A DNA stretch of 11,308 bases from Planococcus sp. (in: firmicutes) (lineage in GTDB: Bacteria; Bacillota; Bacilli; Bacillales_A; Planococcaceae): contig JASKZU010000292.1 in NCBI GenBank assembly GCA_030147455.1, positions 1-11,308 of the forward strand. The letters run 5' to 3'. Under the pieces are notes generated by a model. It made no database searches, was not told the origin of the DNA, and was given only the letters and a program-made list of their open reading frames with translations. Below, one piece after another: positions 1-6,629 of the stretch. The stretch's first letter is position 1. Each line of letters begins with the position of its first letter. Position numbers and translations under genes: made by a program.

Positions 1-1
1 G

Positions 2-130
2 TCGCTGGGCCAAATCAGACAAGCCGTTGCCGGTATAACCGGCAGCGGCTTTTTTGTGTTGTTTTTGCCGTATGTCTTGAACATTTGTCTGCTCAACGAT
101 ACGCTAAAAGAAAAGAAAGGCGGAAGATAA
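2..130 (+). CDS. C-terminal fragment of an unidentified membrane protein
   Basis: An open frame enters from the left edge and stops at TAA 128-130, giving the last 42 residues of a protein whose start lies outside the window. It contains a hydrophobic stretch (GFFVLFLPYVLNICLL) followed by a polar, lysine-rich tail ending KEKKGGR. This is the usual look of a final transmembrane helix with a cytoplasmic C-terminus. Codon use, with many C- and G-ending codons, resembles the neighbouring genes. The stop codon directly touches the ATG of the peroxidase gene, which suggests the two are co-transcribed and translationally coupled. I cannot name the family from so short a piece; a transporter is possible. 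A terminator-like hairpin lies inside this frame, which is the main argument against it. Confidence 0.55.
   Translation, partial: SLGQIRQAVAGITGSGFFVLFLPYVLNICLLNDTLKEKKGGR
23..55 (+). terminator. Terminator-like hairpin inside the first reading frame
   Basis: The arms GCCGTTGCCGG (23-33) and CCGGCAGCGGC (39-49) form an 11-bp, GC-rich stem with one G-T pair around a TATAA loop. Six T follow at once. By shape this is a good intrinsic terminator, but it overlaps an open frame that continues to 130. It could be a true end of an upstream transcript, a partial attenuator of the downstream peroxidase gene, or a chance product of the codons. Confidence 0.4.
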
Positions 131-607
131 ATGAGTGAATTATATAGCTACGAAGTTAAACGTGCGGACAACCGTATGGAATCGTTGGAAACATATAAAG
201 GAAGACCGTTGATTATCGTCAATACTGCAAGTAAATGCGGCCTCACCCCGCAGTTTGAAGGCCTGCAGAAACTTTATGAAAAATACAACGAGCAGGGCCT
301 TGAAATTCTAGTCTTTACAAGCGGCCAATTTAATGATCAAGAGTTTCATTCGCAAGAAGAGACGATGGAGTTTTGCCAGAAAAACTACGGAGTTAGTTTT
401 CCTATGTTTGCAAAGATTGATGTTAAAGGCGAACAGGCAGATCCGTTGTTTCAGTATTTAATTTCATTTCCAAAAGATGAAGCGGCCCAAGATGTTGAAT
501 GGAACTTTGCTAAGTTTTTAATTGACCGCGAAGGCCAGCTTGTTAAACGCTACGCTCCGAGAACTTCCCCAGAAGAAATGGAAGAAGACATACAACAACT
601 TTTGTAA
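131..607 (+). CDS. Glutathione peroxidase-like thiol peroxidase
   Basis: This 158-residue protein has the length and fold signature of bacterial, BsaA-type glutathione peroxidases. Such enzymes reduce hydroperoxides in the cytoplasm and in bacteria often use thioredoxin rather than glutathione. The peroxidatic cysteine is Cys36 in NTASKCG (31-37). The other tetrad members fit Gln66 in FTSGQF (62-67) and Trp124-Asn125 in WNFAKF. Cys82 sits where thioredoxin-dependent members carry the resolving cysteine. The usual FPCNQFG block is changed to FTSGQFN, so the middle cysteine is lost while the glutamine is kept. The start is firm: AGGCGG about 7 nt upstream, and the ATG abuts the stop of the preceding frame. 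No terminator is visible between this gene and the guaB promoter, so some read-through into guaB is possible. The family is clear; reductant and substrate are inference. Confidence 0.88.
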   Translation: MSELYSYEVKRADNRMESLETYKGRPLIIVNTASKCGLTPQFEGLQKLYEKYNEQGLEILVFTSGQFNDQEFHSQEETMEFCQKNYGVSFPMFAKIDVKGEQADPLFQYLISFPKDEAAQDVEWNFAKFLIDREGQLVKRYAPRTSPEEMEEDIQQLL

Positions 608-643
608 GCCATTAGTCGGAATAGTTTTACTTTTACCAGTTTC

Positions 644-672
644 TTGACACCCCTTTATACCGCTGATAACCT
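644..672 (+). promoter_or_regulatory. Candidate sigma-A promoter of guaB
   Basis: A perfect -35 hexamer TTGACA lies at 644-649. With a 17-nt spacer the -10 would be TAACCT (667-672), a weak match; the better TACAAT at 673-678 is spaced too far. The leader is short and shows no riboswitch fold, so guaB is probably controlled at transcription initiation. Confidence 0.5.
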
Positions 673-695
673 TACAATAATATTTAAAAGGAAGC

Positions 696-701
696 AGGAG
701 G
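696..701 (+). promoter_or_regulatory. Ribosome binding site that fixes the guaB start
   Basis: AGGAGG ends only 1 nt before an in-frame GTG at 703 but 10 nt before ATG 712. The spacing therefore favours ATG 712 and makes the longer GTG-initiated form unlikely. Confidence 0.8.
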
Positions 702-711
702 CGTGTCAATT

Positions 712-2175
712 ATGTGGGAATCGAAATTTCTTAAAGAGGGATTGACCTTCGACGATGTATTATTAGTACCAGCTCATTCGGAAGTGTTGCCGAAAGATAT
801 TGATTTATCGGTTGAATTGACTCCAAAAATCAAGTTGAACATCCCGATCATCAGTGCCGGCATGGATACTGTCACAGAAGCGAAGATGGCGATCTCTATG
901 GCGCGTCAAGGCGGCCTTGGCATCATTCATAAGAATATGAGCATCGAAGAGCAGGCGGAACAAGTAGAGACGGTTAAACGCTCTGAAAATGGCGTCATTA
1001 CAGATCCTTTCTATTTGACGCCCCAGCATCAAGTATTCGACGCTGAGCATTTGATGGGCAAATACCGCATCTCCGGGGTGCCGATCGTTCAAAGCGAAGA
1101 TGATTTGACGCTCGTTGGAATCATCACTAACCGTGACTTGCGCTTTATCCAGGATTATTCATTGGCTATCAACGACGTGATGACAAAGGAAAAATTGGTG
1201 ACAGCTCCTGTTGGGACGACGCTCGAGGATGCAGAAAAAATTCTTCAGCAGTACAAAATTGAAAAGTTGCCAATCGTGGATCAGCAGGGCATGTTGAAAG
1301 GGCTCATTACCATTAAAGATATCGAAAAGGTAATTGAGTTCCCTATTGCTGCAAAAGATGCACAAGGGCGTTTGCTTGCAGGTGCGGCTGTTGGGGTTAC
1401 TTCAGATACGATGAGACGCGTAGAGCAATTAGTGAAAGCCCATGTGGATGTAGTTGTACTTGATACAGCACATGGCCATTCAGCAGGCGTGTTGGACATG
1501 GTTCAGCAGATTCGTAAAGCTTATCCGGAATTGACGATTGTTGCCGGCAATGTGGCAACTGCAAGCGGTACAAAAGCATTGATCGAGGCCGGTGCAGACG
1601 TTGTTAAAGTCGGCATTGGACCAGGCTCTATTTGCACAACGCGTGTAGTTGCCGGCGTAGGGGTTCCACAAATCACAGCAGTGTATGACTGTGCAACAGA
1701 AGCGCGCAAACACGGGAAAGCCATTATCGCAGATGGCGGCATCAAGTTCTCCGGGGATATCATTAAGGCTTTGGCTGCAGGAGGCCATGCAGTAATGCTT
1801 GGCAGTTTGCTTGCCGGTACTACCGAAAGCCCTGGCGAAACGGAAATCTTCCAAGGGCGCCGCTTTAAGACTTACCGCGGAATGGGTTCAATTGCTTCAA
1901 TGGAAAAAGGTTCGAAAGACCGCTATTTCCAAGATGAAGCGAAGAAATTGGTGCCGGAAGGAATTGAAGGCCGTTTGCCGTACAAAGGGCCGCTTACCGA
2001 CACAATCCATCAGCTCCTTGGCGGTATTCGTGCTGGAATGGGCTATTGTGGCACGAAGGATTTGCAGGTGCTTCGCGAAGAAGCCCAGTTTATCCGCATG
2101 ACGGGCGCTGGACTGATCGAAAGCCATCCGCATGATGTTCAAATTACAAAAGAATCACCGAATTATTCACTGTAA
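712..2175 (+). CDS. guaB: Inosine-5'-monophosphate dehydrogenase
   Basis: This cytoplasmic enzyme oxidises IMP to XMP with NAD+, the committed step of guanine nucleotide synthesis. From ATG 712 the protein has 487 residues and begins MWESKF, as I recall for B. subtilis GuaB. Its (beta/alpha)8 catalytic barrel is interrupted by two CBS domains (roughly residues 95-150 and 155-210), which bind adenine or guanine nucleotides for regulation in this family. The catalytic loop GPGSICTTR holds Cys308, which forms the covalent XMP intermediate. The mobile flap carries Arg404-Tyr405 in GSKDRYFQ, which activate water. The C-terminus ends KESPNYSL, close to other Bacillales. The gene has its own candidate promoter and terminator, so it is probably transcribed mainly alone, with possible read-through from the peroxidase gene. 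No key residue is missing. The assignment is very secure. Confidence 0.97.
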   Translation: MWESKFLKEGLTFDDVLLVPAHSEVLPKDIDLSVELTPKIKLNIPIISAGMDTVTEAKMAISMARQGGLGIIHKNMSIEEQAEQVETVKRSENGVITDPFYLTPQHQVFDAEHLMGKYRISGVPIVQSEDDLTLVGIITNRDLRFIQDYSLAINDVMTKEKLVTAPVGTTLEDAEKILQQYKIEKLPIVDQQGMLKGLITIKDIEKVIEFPIAAKDAQGRLLAGAAVGVTSDTMRRVEQLVKAHVDVVVLDTAHGHSAGVLDMVQQIRKAYPELTIVAGNVATASGTKALIEAGADVVKVGIGPGSICTTRVVAGVGVPQITAVYDCATEARKHGKAIIADGGIKFSGDIIKALAAGGHAVMLGSLLAGTTESPGETEIFQGRRFKTYRGMGSIASMEKGSKDRYFQDEAKKLVPEGIEGRLPYKGPLTDTIHQLLGGIRAGMGYCGTKDLQVLREEAQFIRMTGAGLIESHPHDVQITKESPNYSL

Positions 2176-2184
2176 AGTGTCTAA

Positions 2185-2224
2185 GCATCTGTTCAAGTTT
2201 TTCTTGAACAGGTGTTTTTATTTT
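2185..2224 (+). terminator. Intrinsic terminator of guaB
   Basis: The stem pairs 2185-2197 with 2203-2215, with a core of CTGTTCAAG and CTTGAACAG around a TTTTT loop. Its base has two G-T pairs, and a T-rich tail (TTTTATTTT) follows. It starts 9 nt after the guaB stop. Confidence 0.85.
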
Positions 2225-2237
2225 GGCTGTAAAAGCA

Positions 2238-2248
2238 TATGATAAAAT
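2238..2248 (+). promoter_or_regulatory. Candidate -10 region of the dacA promoter
   Basis: TATGATAAAAT contains two overlapping -10-like hexamers, TATGAT and TAAAAT, about 35-45 nt before the dacA start and after the guaB terminator. No convincing -35 hexamer sits at the right distance, so the exact promoter is uncertain. Confidence 0.4.
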
Positions 2249-2268
2249 AGCAGAAGAATTGAAACAAT

Positions 2269-2273
2269 GGAGG
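2269..2273 (+). promoter_or_regulatory. Ribosome binding site that fixes the dacA start
   Basis: GGAGG at 2269-2273 lies 8 nt before GTG 2282. The upstream in-frame ATG at 2267 overlaps this site and has only weak purine-rich sequence before it, so GTG 2282 is the likely start. Confidence 0.75.
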
Positions 2274-2281
2274 ATACTCGT

Positions 2282-3574
2282 GTGAGAAGTTTATGGAAAT
2301 GGTCTCAGTTGTTGGTGATTTTTATATTGGCGATAGCATTTTTGCTGCCAAAGCAAGCATACGGAAAAGAACAGCTTCCTGTAATGGCAGATGCAGCAAT
2401 TGTGATAGATGCTCAAACCGGGCAGATTTTGTATGGGCAAAACGATGAGGCCGTCTTAGGCATTGCATCCATGAGCAAAATGATGAGCGAATACCTGTTA
2501 TTTGAAGCGATTGAGGAAGGCAGCGTCAGCTGGGATGATACCTATGACGTAACAGAATATACGTACCGTATTTCGCAGGATTTGCGTCTGAGCAACGTGC
2601 CGCTTCGCCGCGATGGTTCATATACGATGAAGGAATTGTACGAAGCGATGGCAATTTACTCGGCGAATGCTGCGACAATTGGAATTGCAGAAACGATTGC
2701 AGGAACTGAAGAAGCATTTGTCCGGATGATGAATGAAAAAGCTGAAGAAATGGGCATACAAGATGCGGAGTTTGTTAATTCGACGGGACTCAATAATTCA
2801 GCATTGCTTGGCATGCATCCAGATGGAACAGAAGAAGATGCAGAGAATACGATGTCTGCACGATCGGTTGCCATTTTGTCGAAGGCCCTGCTCGATGACT
2901 ACCCGGAAATTCTGGAAACGGCTAGCCTGCCGGAATTGATGTTCAGGGAAGGCACATCTGACGAAATCCGGATGATCAATTGGAATACAATGCTGCCGGG
3001 AATGGCTCATGAATATAAAGGTGTGGACGGGCTTAAAACCGGCACAACTGATTTTGCGGGCCATGCGTTTGCAGGAACGGCGGAACGTGACGGCCGACGG
3101 TTGATCACTATCGTCATGAAAGCTGTGGATGCTAAAGGAAACGGTTCGTACCAGGCTCGCTTTGATGCAGCACGAGCCTTGCTGGATCATGGATTTAACG
3201 ACTTTGAAGAAGCCGAAATCATGGAAGCTGGCCAGCAATTTATGGGCCAGGAGACAGTGCCGGTAGATAAAGGCGAGGTGGATAACGTAGCTATAGCGGT
3301 TGCGGAACCGATTCGCTTATGGGTTGAGACGGCTAAAAAAGGAGCTTATCAAACTCAGCTTGAGCTGTTATCGGAAGGTCCTATCGAAGCCGCTGTGGAA
3401 AAAGGGCAAGTAGTGGGCACCGTAACAGCAGTAGGGCCTGAAGCAAGTGAAATTGAGTATGTAGACAGCCAAGCAGCTGCTGCAGACGTTATAGCCACAG
3501 AAGGCGTCCCGCGCGTCAATTGGCTGTCTATGTCCATGAAAAATGCTGTTGAATTCATCAAAGGCTTATTTTAA
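2282..3574 (+). CDS. dacA: D-alanyl-D-alanine carboxypeptidase (PBP5/DacA type)
   Basis: This low-molecular-weight penicillin-binding protein removes the terminal D-alanine from peptidoglycan pentapeptides outside the membrane, which limits cross-linking. From GTG 2282 it has 430 residues, close to B. subtilis DacA. The N-terminus is a signal peptide with basic RSLWKW, a hydrophobic core and a probable cleavage site after AYG (residues 26-28). The peptidase S11 motifs are in order: SMSK (nucleophile Ser63 and Lys66), SAN (127-129) and KTGT (252-255). A PBP5 C-terminal beta domain follows. The last 20 or so residues, ending NAVEFIKGLF, look like the amphipathic helix that anchors such proteins to the outer face of the membrane. 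The order guaB-dacA is typical of Bacillales, but a terminator separates them here. The gene converges on pdxR. The assignment is secure; the choice of start is the only doubt. Confidence 0.95.
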   Translation: MRSLWKWSQLLVIFILAIAFLLPKQAYGKEQLPVMADAAIVIDAQTGQILYGQNDEAVLGIASMSKMMSEYLLFEAIEEGSVSWDDTYDVTEYTYRISQDLRLSNVPLRRDGSYTMKELYEAMAIYSANAATIGIAETIAGTEEAFVRMMNEKAEEMGIQDAEFVNSTGLNNSALLGMHPDGTEEDAENTMSARSVAILSKALLDDYPEILETASLPELMFREGTSDEIRMINWNTMLPGMAHEYKGVDGLKTGTTDFAGHAFAGTAERDGRRLITIVMKAVDAKGNGSYQARFDAARALLDHGFNDFEEAEIMEAGQQFMGQETVPVDKGEVDNVAIAVAEPIRLWVETAKKGAYQTQLELLSEGPIEAAVEKGQVVGTVTAVGPEASEIEYVDSQAAAADVIATEGVPRVNWLSMSMKNAVEFIKGLF

Positions 3575-3576
3575 AG

Positions 3577-3618
3577 AAAACCCAGCTGATCTCCTAAAAA
3601 GGATCAGCTGGGTTTTTT
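3577..3618. terminator. Bidirectional terminator between dacA and pdxR
   Basis: A perfect 11-bp stem pairs CCCAGCTGATC (3581-3591) with GATCAGCTGGG (3602-3612), with a T6 run after it on the plus strand and TTTT on the minus strand. It can end both convergent transcripts. The pdxR stop codon (3604-3606) lies inside the stem. Confidence 0.9.
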
Positions 3619-5016
3619 GGCGATATTCCAGGCTGCCATCAACCGGTCGATGCCTTGCTGGATTTCCGGTTCGTCCAATCCGCCAAAACCAAGCACGATT
3701 TTCGGCAGGCCGGACGGTTGTTTCGCGAGATCATAGTTGTGCATCGCGAAGACACGGATACCGGCTTTTGCTGCTGCGTCAACCAACGCTTGCTCGGATT
3801 GTTCGGTACCCACTGTCAGTACGATATGCATTCCTGCCTGCTCACCGGAAACCGTTACTTCGGGATAAAACGGAGAAAGCGCGCCGACCAAGCATTCAAG
3901 TTTTTTTCGGTACAGTTTGCGCATGCGGTTCAAGTGGCGTGAAAAATGGCCTTTTTGCATAAACAACGCGACAATTTGCTGGTCAATGCGCGGTACGGTG
4001 GACGTATAATGCAAAAAGGTTTTCCGGTAGGCATTCAGCAAGCGCTTTGGCAAAACCAAGTAAGCGATGCGCAGCGAGGGCATCAGCGATTTGGAAAATG
4101 TGCTGATGTAAATGACCCGTCCGCTGACGTCCATGCTTTGAAGGGCAGGAATCGGCTGGCTCGTATAGCGGAATTCACTGTCATAATCGTCTTCGATAAT
4201 AAAGCGCTCTGGCTTGGCTGCAGCCCAATTGAGCAGTTGCGCGCGGCGTGTAGCGCTCAAGATGGAGCCGGTCGGAAATTGATGCGAAGGCGTTACATAG
4301 GCGATGTCAACCGCCGATTTTTCCAACTCGTGCACATTGAGGCCTTCTGCATCGACTGCAATCGGGAACGCCTGCCGGTCGTCGTGTTCGAAAATGTTAT
4401 GGATCAAAGCATAGCCAGGATTTTCAAAGCCGAAGCTCAAAGCTGGATCAAACAACCGGATAAGCAAGGGCACCAATTGTTCAGTCCCGGAGCCGACGAT
4501 GATTTGCTCAGGTTCGCACACTACGCCCCGGGATTGGTATAAATAACGGGCAATTTCTGCACGCAACGATTCGTCTCCTTGCGGATGGCCGGCCAACAGC
4601 AGTTCGTGGTTTTCTTCATCGATTACTTCGCGGGCCGTTTTGCGCCATGTCGGAAACGGAAATGAACGCGTGTCGATGCGCGCCGGGTTGAAATCGTATA
4701 AATAGCTTGGTTTTTCTATATCGCGCAAACCTGTTTCTTCCTGCGGCACATCCAAATAAGCGAGTTCTTCTATGGGCATCGTATAAAATCCTTTACGCGG
4801 CCGCGATTCGATAAACCCTTCTGCGGCCAATTGGGCATAAGCCAATTCAACCGTCGTTTGGCTGATCTGCAAATACTCGGCCAATTTCCGCTTGCTCGGC
4901 AATTTTGTATGGACGGGTATTTTGCCTTCTGTGATAGCTGTTCGAATTTCGCGGTCCAGCTGCTTGTATAAGGGCACGGGAGATTGTTTTTGAAGCTGAA
5001 ACATAAGCTCATCCAT
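3604..5016 (-). CDS. pdxR: MocR/GntR-family PLP-dependent regulator, probable PdxR
   Basis: This 470-residue protein fuses an N-terminal GntR winged helix (about residues 10-80, PLYKQLDREIRTAI and LPSKRKLAEYL) to a fold-type I aminotransferase-like domain (about 110-470). MocR hallmarks are present: TPSHQFPTG (242-250), EDDYDSEFRY (275-284), and STFSKS with Lys309 as the expected PLP Schiff-base lysine. In characterised Gram-positive relatives, PdxR binds between its own gene and pdxST, activates PLP synthesis when PLP is scarce and represses itself. The same divergent layout here, next to pdxS, is the reason for the name. The start at ATG 5016 is supported by GGAGG (complement of 5024-5028) 7 nt upstream. 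Its 3' end lies in the terminator shared with dacA. The family is certain; the PdxR role rests on context. Confidence 0.9.
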   Translation of the reverse strand: MDELMFQLQKQSPVPLYKQLDREIRTAITEGKIPVHTKLPSKRKLAEYLQISQTTVELAYAQLAAEGFIESRPRKGFYTMPIEELAYLDVPQEETGLRDIEKPSYLYDFNPARIDTRSFPFPTWRKTAREVIDEENHELLLAGHPQGDESLRAEIARYLYQSRGVVCEPEQIIVGSGTEQLVPLLIRLFDPALSFGFENPGYALIHNIFEHDDRQAFPIAVDAEGLNVHELEKSAVDIAYVTPSHQFPTGSILSATRRAQLLNWAAAKPERFIIEDDYDSEFRYTSQPIPALQSMDVSGRVIYISTFSKSLMPSLRIAYLVLPKRLLNAYRKTFLHYTSTVPRIDQQIVALFMQKGHFSRHLNRMRKLYRKKLECLVGALSPFYPEVTVSGEQAGMHIVLTVGTEQSEQALVDAAAKAGIRVFAMHNYDLAKQPSGLPKIVLGFGGLDEPEIQQGIDRLMAAWNIAKKPS

Positions 5017-5028
5017 TAGCTTGCCTCC

Positions 5029-5100
5029 ATCTGACCTTTCGATTTTTATGTAAACTGGGTCTTTTTATATGGTCACACTCTATTATACTAAAAATCAACG
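5029..5100. promoter_or_regulatory. Divergent pdxR/pdxS promoter and candidate PdxR operator
   Basis: The pdxS-facing strand has TATTATACT (5081-5089) as a -10 region but no good -35, which would fit an activator-dependent promoter. The other strand reads a perfect TATAAT over 5082-5087. Repeated GGTC units lie upstream: AAACTGGGTCTT (5052-5063) and TATGGTCA (5068-5075) in one direction, and TGACC (5032-5036) as an inverted copy. AAACTGGGTCTT resembles, from memory, the PdxR-binding motif reported in Corynebacterium (AAAGTGG...CTA). Operator function is inference. Confidence 0.55.
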
Positions 5101-5107
5101 AATGAAA

Positions 5108-5113
5108 GGGAGG
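5108..5113 (+). promoter_or_regulatory. Ribosome binding site that fixes the pdxS start
   Basis: GGGAGG lies 9 nt before ATG 5123. A longer in-frame reading from ATG 5069 would begin inside the promoter region, ahead of the -10 sequence, and has no such site. Confidence 0.9.
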
Positions 5114-5122
5114 AATTTTCAG

Positions 5123-6007
5123 ATGAGTGAAAAAGGAACCGAACGAGTAAAACGAGGCATGGCAGAAATGCAAAAAGGCGGGGTCATCATGGATGTTGTC
5201 AACGCAGAACAAGCTAAAATTGCAGAAGCAGCCGGCGCTACGGCCGTAATGGCGTTAGAACGCGTTCCATCTGATATTCGTAAAGAAGGCGGTGTTGCGC
5301 GCATGGCTGATCCGCGAATCACGGAAGAAGTAATGAACGCCGTCTCTATTCCGGTCATGGCGAAAGCGCGCATCGGCCATATTACAGAAGCGCGTGTGCT
5401 CGAGGCAATGTGTGTAGATTACATAGATGAAAGCGAAGTGCTGACACCTGCGGATGAAGAATTTCACTTGCTGAAAAATGATTACACAGTACCATTCGTC
5501 TGCGGCTGCCGCAATCTTGGAGAAGCTGCAAGGCGAATCGGGGAAGGGGCGTCGATGCTGCGGACAAAAGGCGAGCCGGGAACCGGAAACATTGTCGAAG
5601 CGGTACGTCATTTGCGCCAAGTAAATGCAGAGGTGCGCAATATCGTCACGATGAGTGAAGATGAATTGATGACAGCCAGCCGGGACCTTGGTGCTTCCTA
5701 TGAGTTCTTGAAGGAAGTCAAGCAGCTTGGACGTTTGCCGGTCGTCAATTTCGCTGCAGGCGGCATCGCGACGCCAGCAGATGCGGCGCTGATGATGGAA
5801 CTAGGGGCAGACGGCGTTTTTGTTGGATCCGGCATATTCAAATCCGACCAGCCAGAGCGTTTTGCACGTGCCATCGTCGAAGCGACGGCCCATTACCGTG
5901 ACTATGAACTGATTGCCAAACTATCAAAAAATCTCGGCCCGGCGATGAAAGGCTTGGAAATGGCGTCGATCTCATCTGCCGACCGCATGCAGGAAAGAAG
6001 CTGGTAA
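5123..6007 (+). CDS. pdxS: Pyridoxal 5'-phosphate synthase, synthase subunit PdxS (Pdx1)
   Basis: PdxS makes pyridoxal 5'-phosphate from ribose 5-phosphate, glyceraldehyde 3-phosphate and ammonia in the DXP-independent vitamin B6 pathway. The ammonia comes from PdxT; in the known complex twelve PdxS subunits form a double ring decorated by PdxT. From ATG 5123 the protein has 294 residues, the same as B. subtilis PdxS. The expected active-site residues fall at the expected numbers: Asp24 in VIMDVV, Lys81 in MAKARIGH (sugar imine lysine) and Lys149 in RTKGEPGTG (second lysine). Phosphate-binding loops AAGGIATPAD and VGSGIFKS are present. pdxT begins 1 nt after the stop, so the two are one operon. 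Transcription is probably controlled by the divergent regulator. The assignment is very secure. Confidence 0.97.
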   Translation: MSEKGTERVKRGMAEMQKGGVIMDVVNAEQAKIAEAAGATAVMALERVPSDIRKEGGVARMADPRITEEVMNAVSIPVMAKARIGHITEARVLEAMCVDYIDESEVLTPADEEFHLLKNDYTVPFVCGCRNLGEAARRIGEGASMLRTKGEPGTGNIVEAVRHLRQVNAEVRNIVTMSEDELMTASRDLGASYEFLKEVKQLGRLPVVNFAAGGIATPADAALMMELGADGVFVGSGIFKSDQPERFARAIVEATAHYRDYELIAKLSKNLGPAMKGLEMASISSADRMQERSW

Positions 6008-6008
6008 T

Positions 6009-6614
6009 ATGAAAATTGGTGTATTGGCGCTGCAGGGAGCTGTCAGGGAACATATCCATGCCATTAATACATGCGGTGGACAAGCTGTCGAAGTACGAAA
6101 AGCGGGCGATTTAGCAGAACTAGATGGCCTGGTCTTGCCGGGCGGCGAGAGCACGGCGATGCGCTGGCTGATTGACAGGGCGGAGCTGCTTCAACCGCTA
6201 AAAGAATTTGCAGGCGCCGGCAAACCGGTTTTCGGCACTTGCGCCGGGCTTGTGTTGCTGGCCAGTGAAATAGAAGGGCAGGACCAGCCGCATCTCGGTG
6301 TTATGGACATCACGGTGGCGCGCAATTCATTTGGCCGGCAAGTAGACAGCTTTGAAGCTGATCTAGTTGTTTCGGGGCTTCAGACGCCGTTTCCAGCTGT
6401 TTTTATCCGTGCGCCGCATATTGTTCAGACCGGAGCAGATGTGGAAGTGTTGTGCGAATACGACGGTCGTATTGTACTGGCAAGGAGCGGTCCTTTTCTC
6501 GGCTGTTCGTTTCATCCGGAATTGACCGGGGATCATCGCCTCATGCAGTTGTTTTTGGAGTTGGTCCAGAAAGAGGCGCTCTTGCCAAAATCAGCGGATT
6601 ATAGTAAAGTATGA
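6009..6614 (+). CDS. pdxT: Pyridoxal 5'-phosphate synthase, glutaminase subunit PdxT (Pdx2)
   Basis: PdxT hydrolyses glutamine and passes the ammonia to PdxS. The 201-residue protein is a class I (triad) glutamine amidotransferase of the SNO/PdxT family. GGES (45-48) forms the oxyanion and glutamine-binding loop, Cys78 in FGTCAG is the nucleophile, and His169 and Glu171 in SFHPELTGDH complete the triad. The start is 1 nt after the pdxS stop, with AGGAAAG inside the end of pdxS as ribosome site, so translation is probably coupled. A candidate serS promoter lies inside the last 35 nt of the gene. No terminator separates pdxT from the serS T-box leader, so pdxST transcripts may run into that leader and be tested by the riboswitch. 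The function is secure. Confidence 0.96.
   Translation: MKIGVLALQGAVREHIHAINTCGGQAVEVRKAGDLAELDGLVLPGGESTAMRWLIDRAELLQPLKEFAGAGKPVFGTCAGLVLLASEIEGQDQPHLGVMDITVARNSFGRQVDSFEADLVVSGLQTPFPAVFIRAPHIVQTGADVEVLCEYDGRIVLARSGPFLGCSFHPELTGDHRLMQLFLELVQKEALLPKSADYSKV
6582..6610 (+). promoter_or_regulatory. Candidate serS promoter inside the end of pdxT
   Basis: TTGCCA (6582-6587, 5 of 6 consensus bases) and TAAAGT (6605-6610, 4 of 6) are separated by exactly 17 nt. Transcription would start near 6617, just before the T-box stem I. Confidence 0.6.
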
Positions 6615-6629
6615 GTAATTTCAAAGAAG

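Noticed and set aside
518..709. Small minus-strand frame over the peroxidase end and the guaB promoter
   Set aside because: It has no ribosome site or motif and overlaps a real gene and a promoter.
3543..3962. Plus-strand frame opposite the end of pdxR
   Set aside because: It runs through the dacA-pdxR terminator and is antisense to conserved MocR sequence; no ribosome site.
5069..5122. N-terminal extension of PdxS from ATG 5069
   Set aside because: It would be read from inside the promoter region and has no ribosome site. Starting at ATG 5123 gives the standard 294 residues with Lys81 and Lys149 at their usual numbers.
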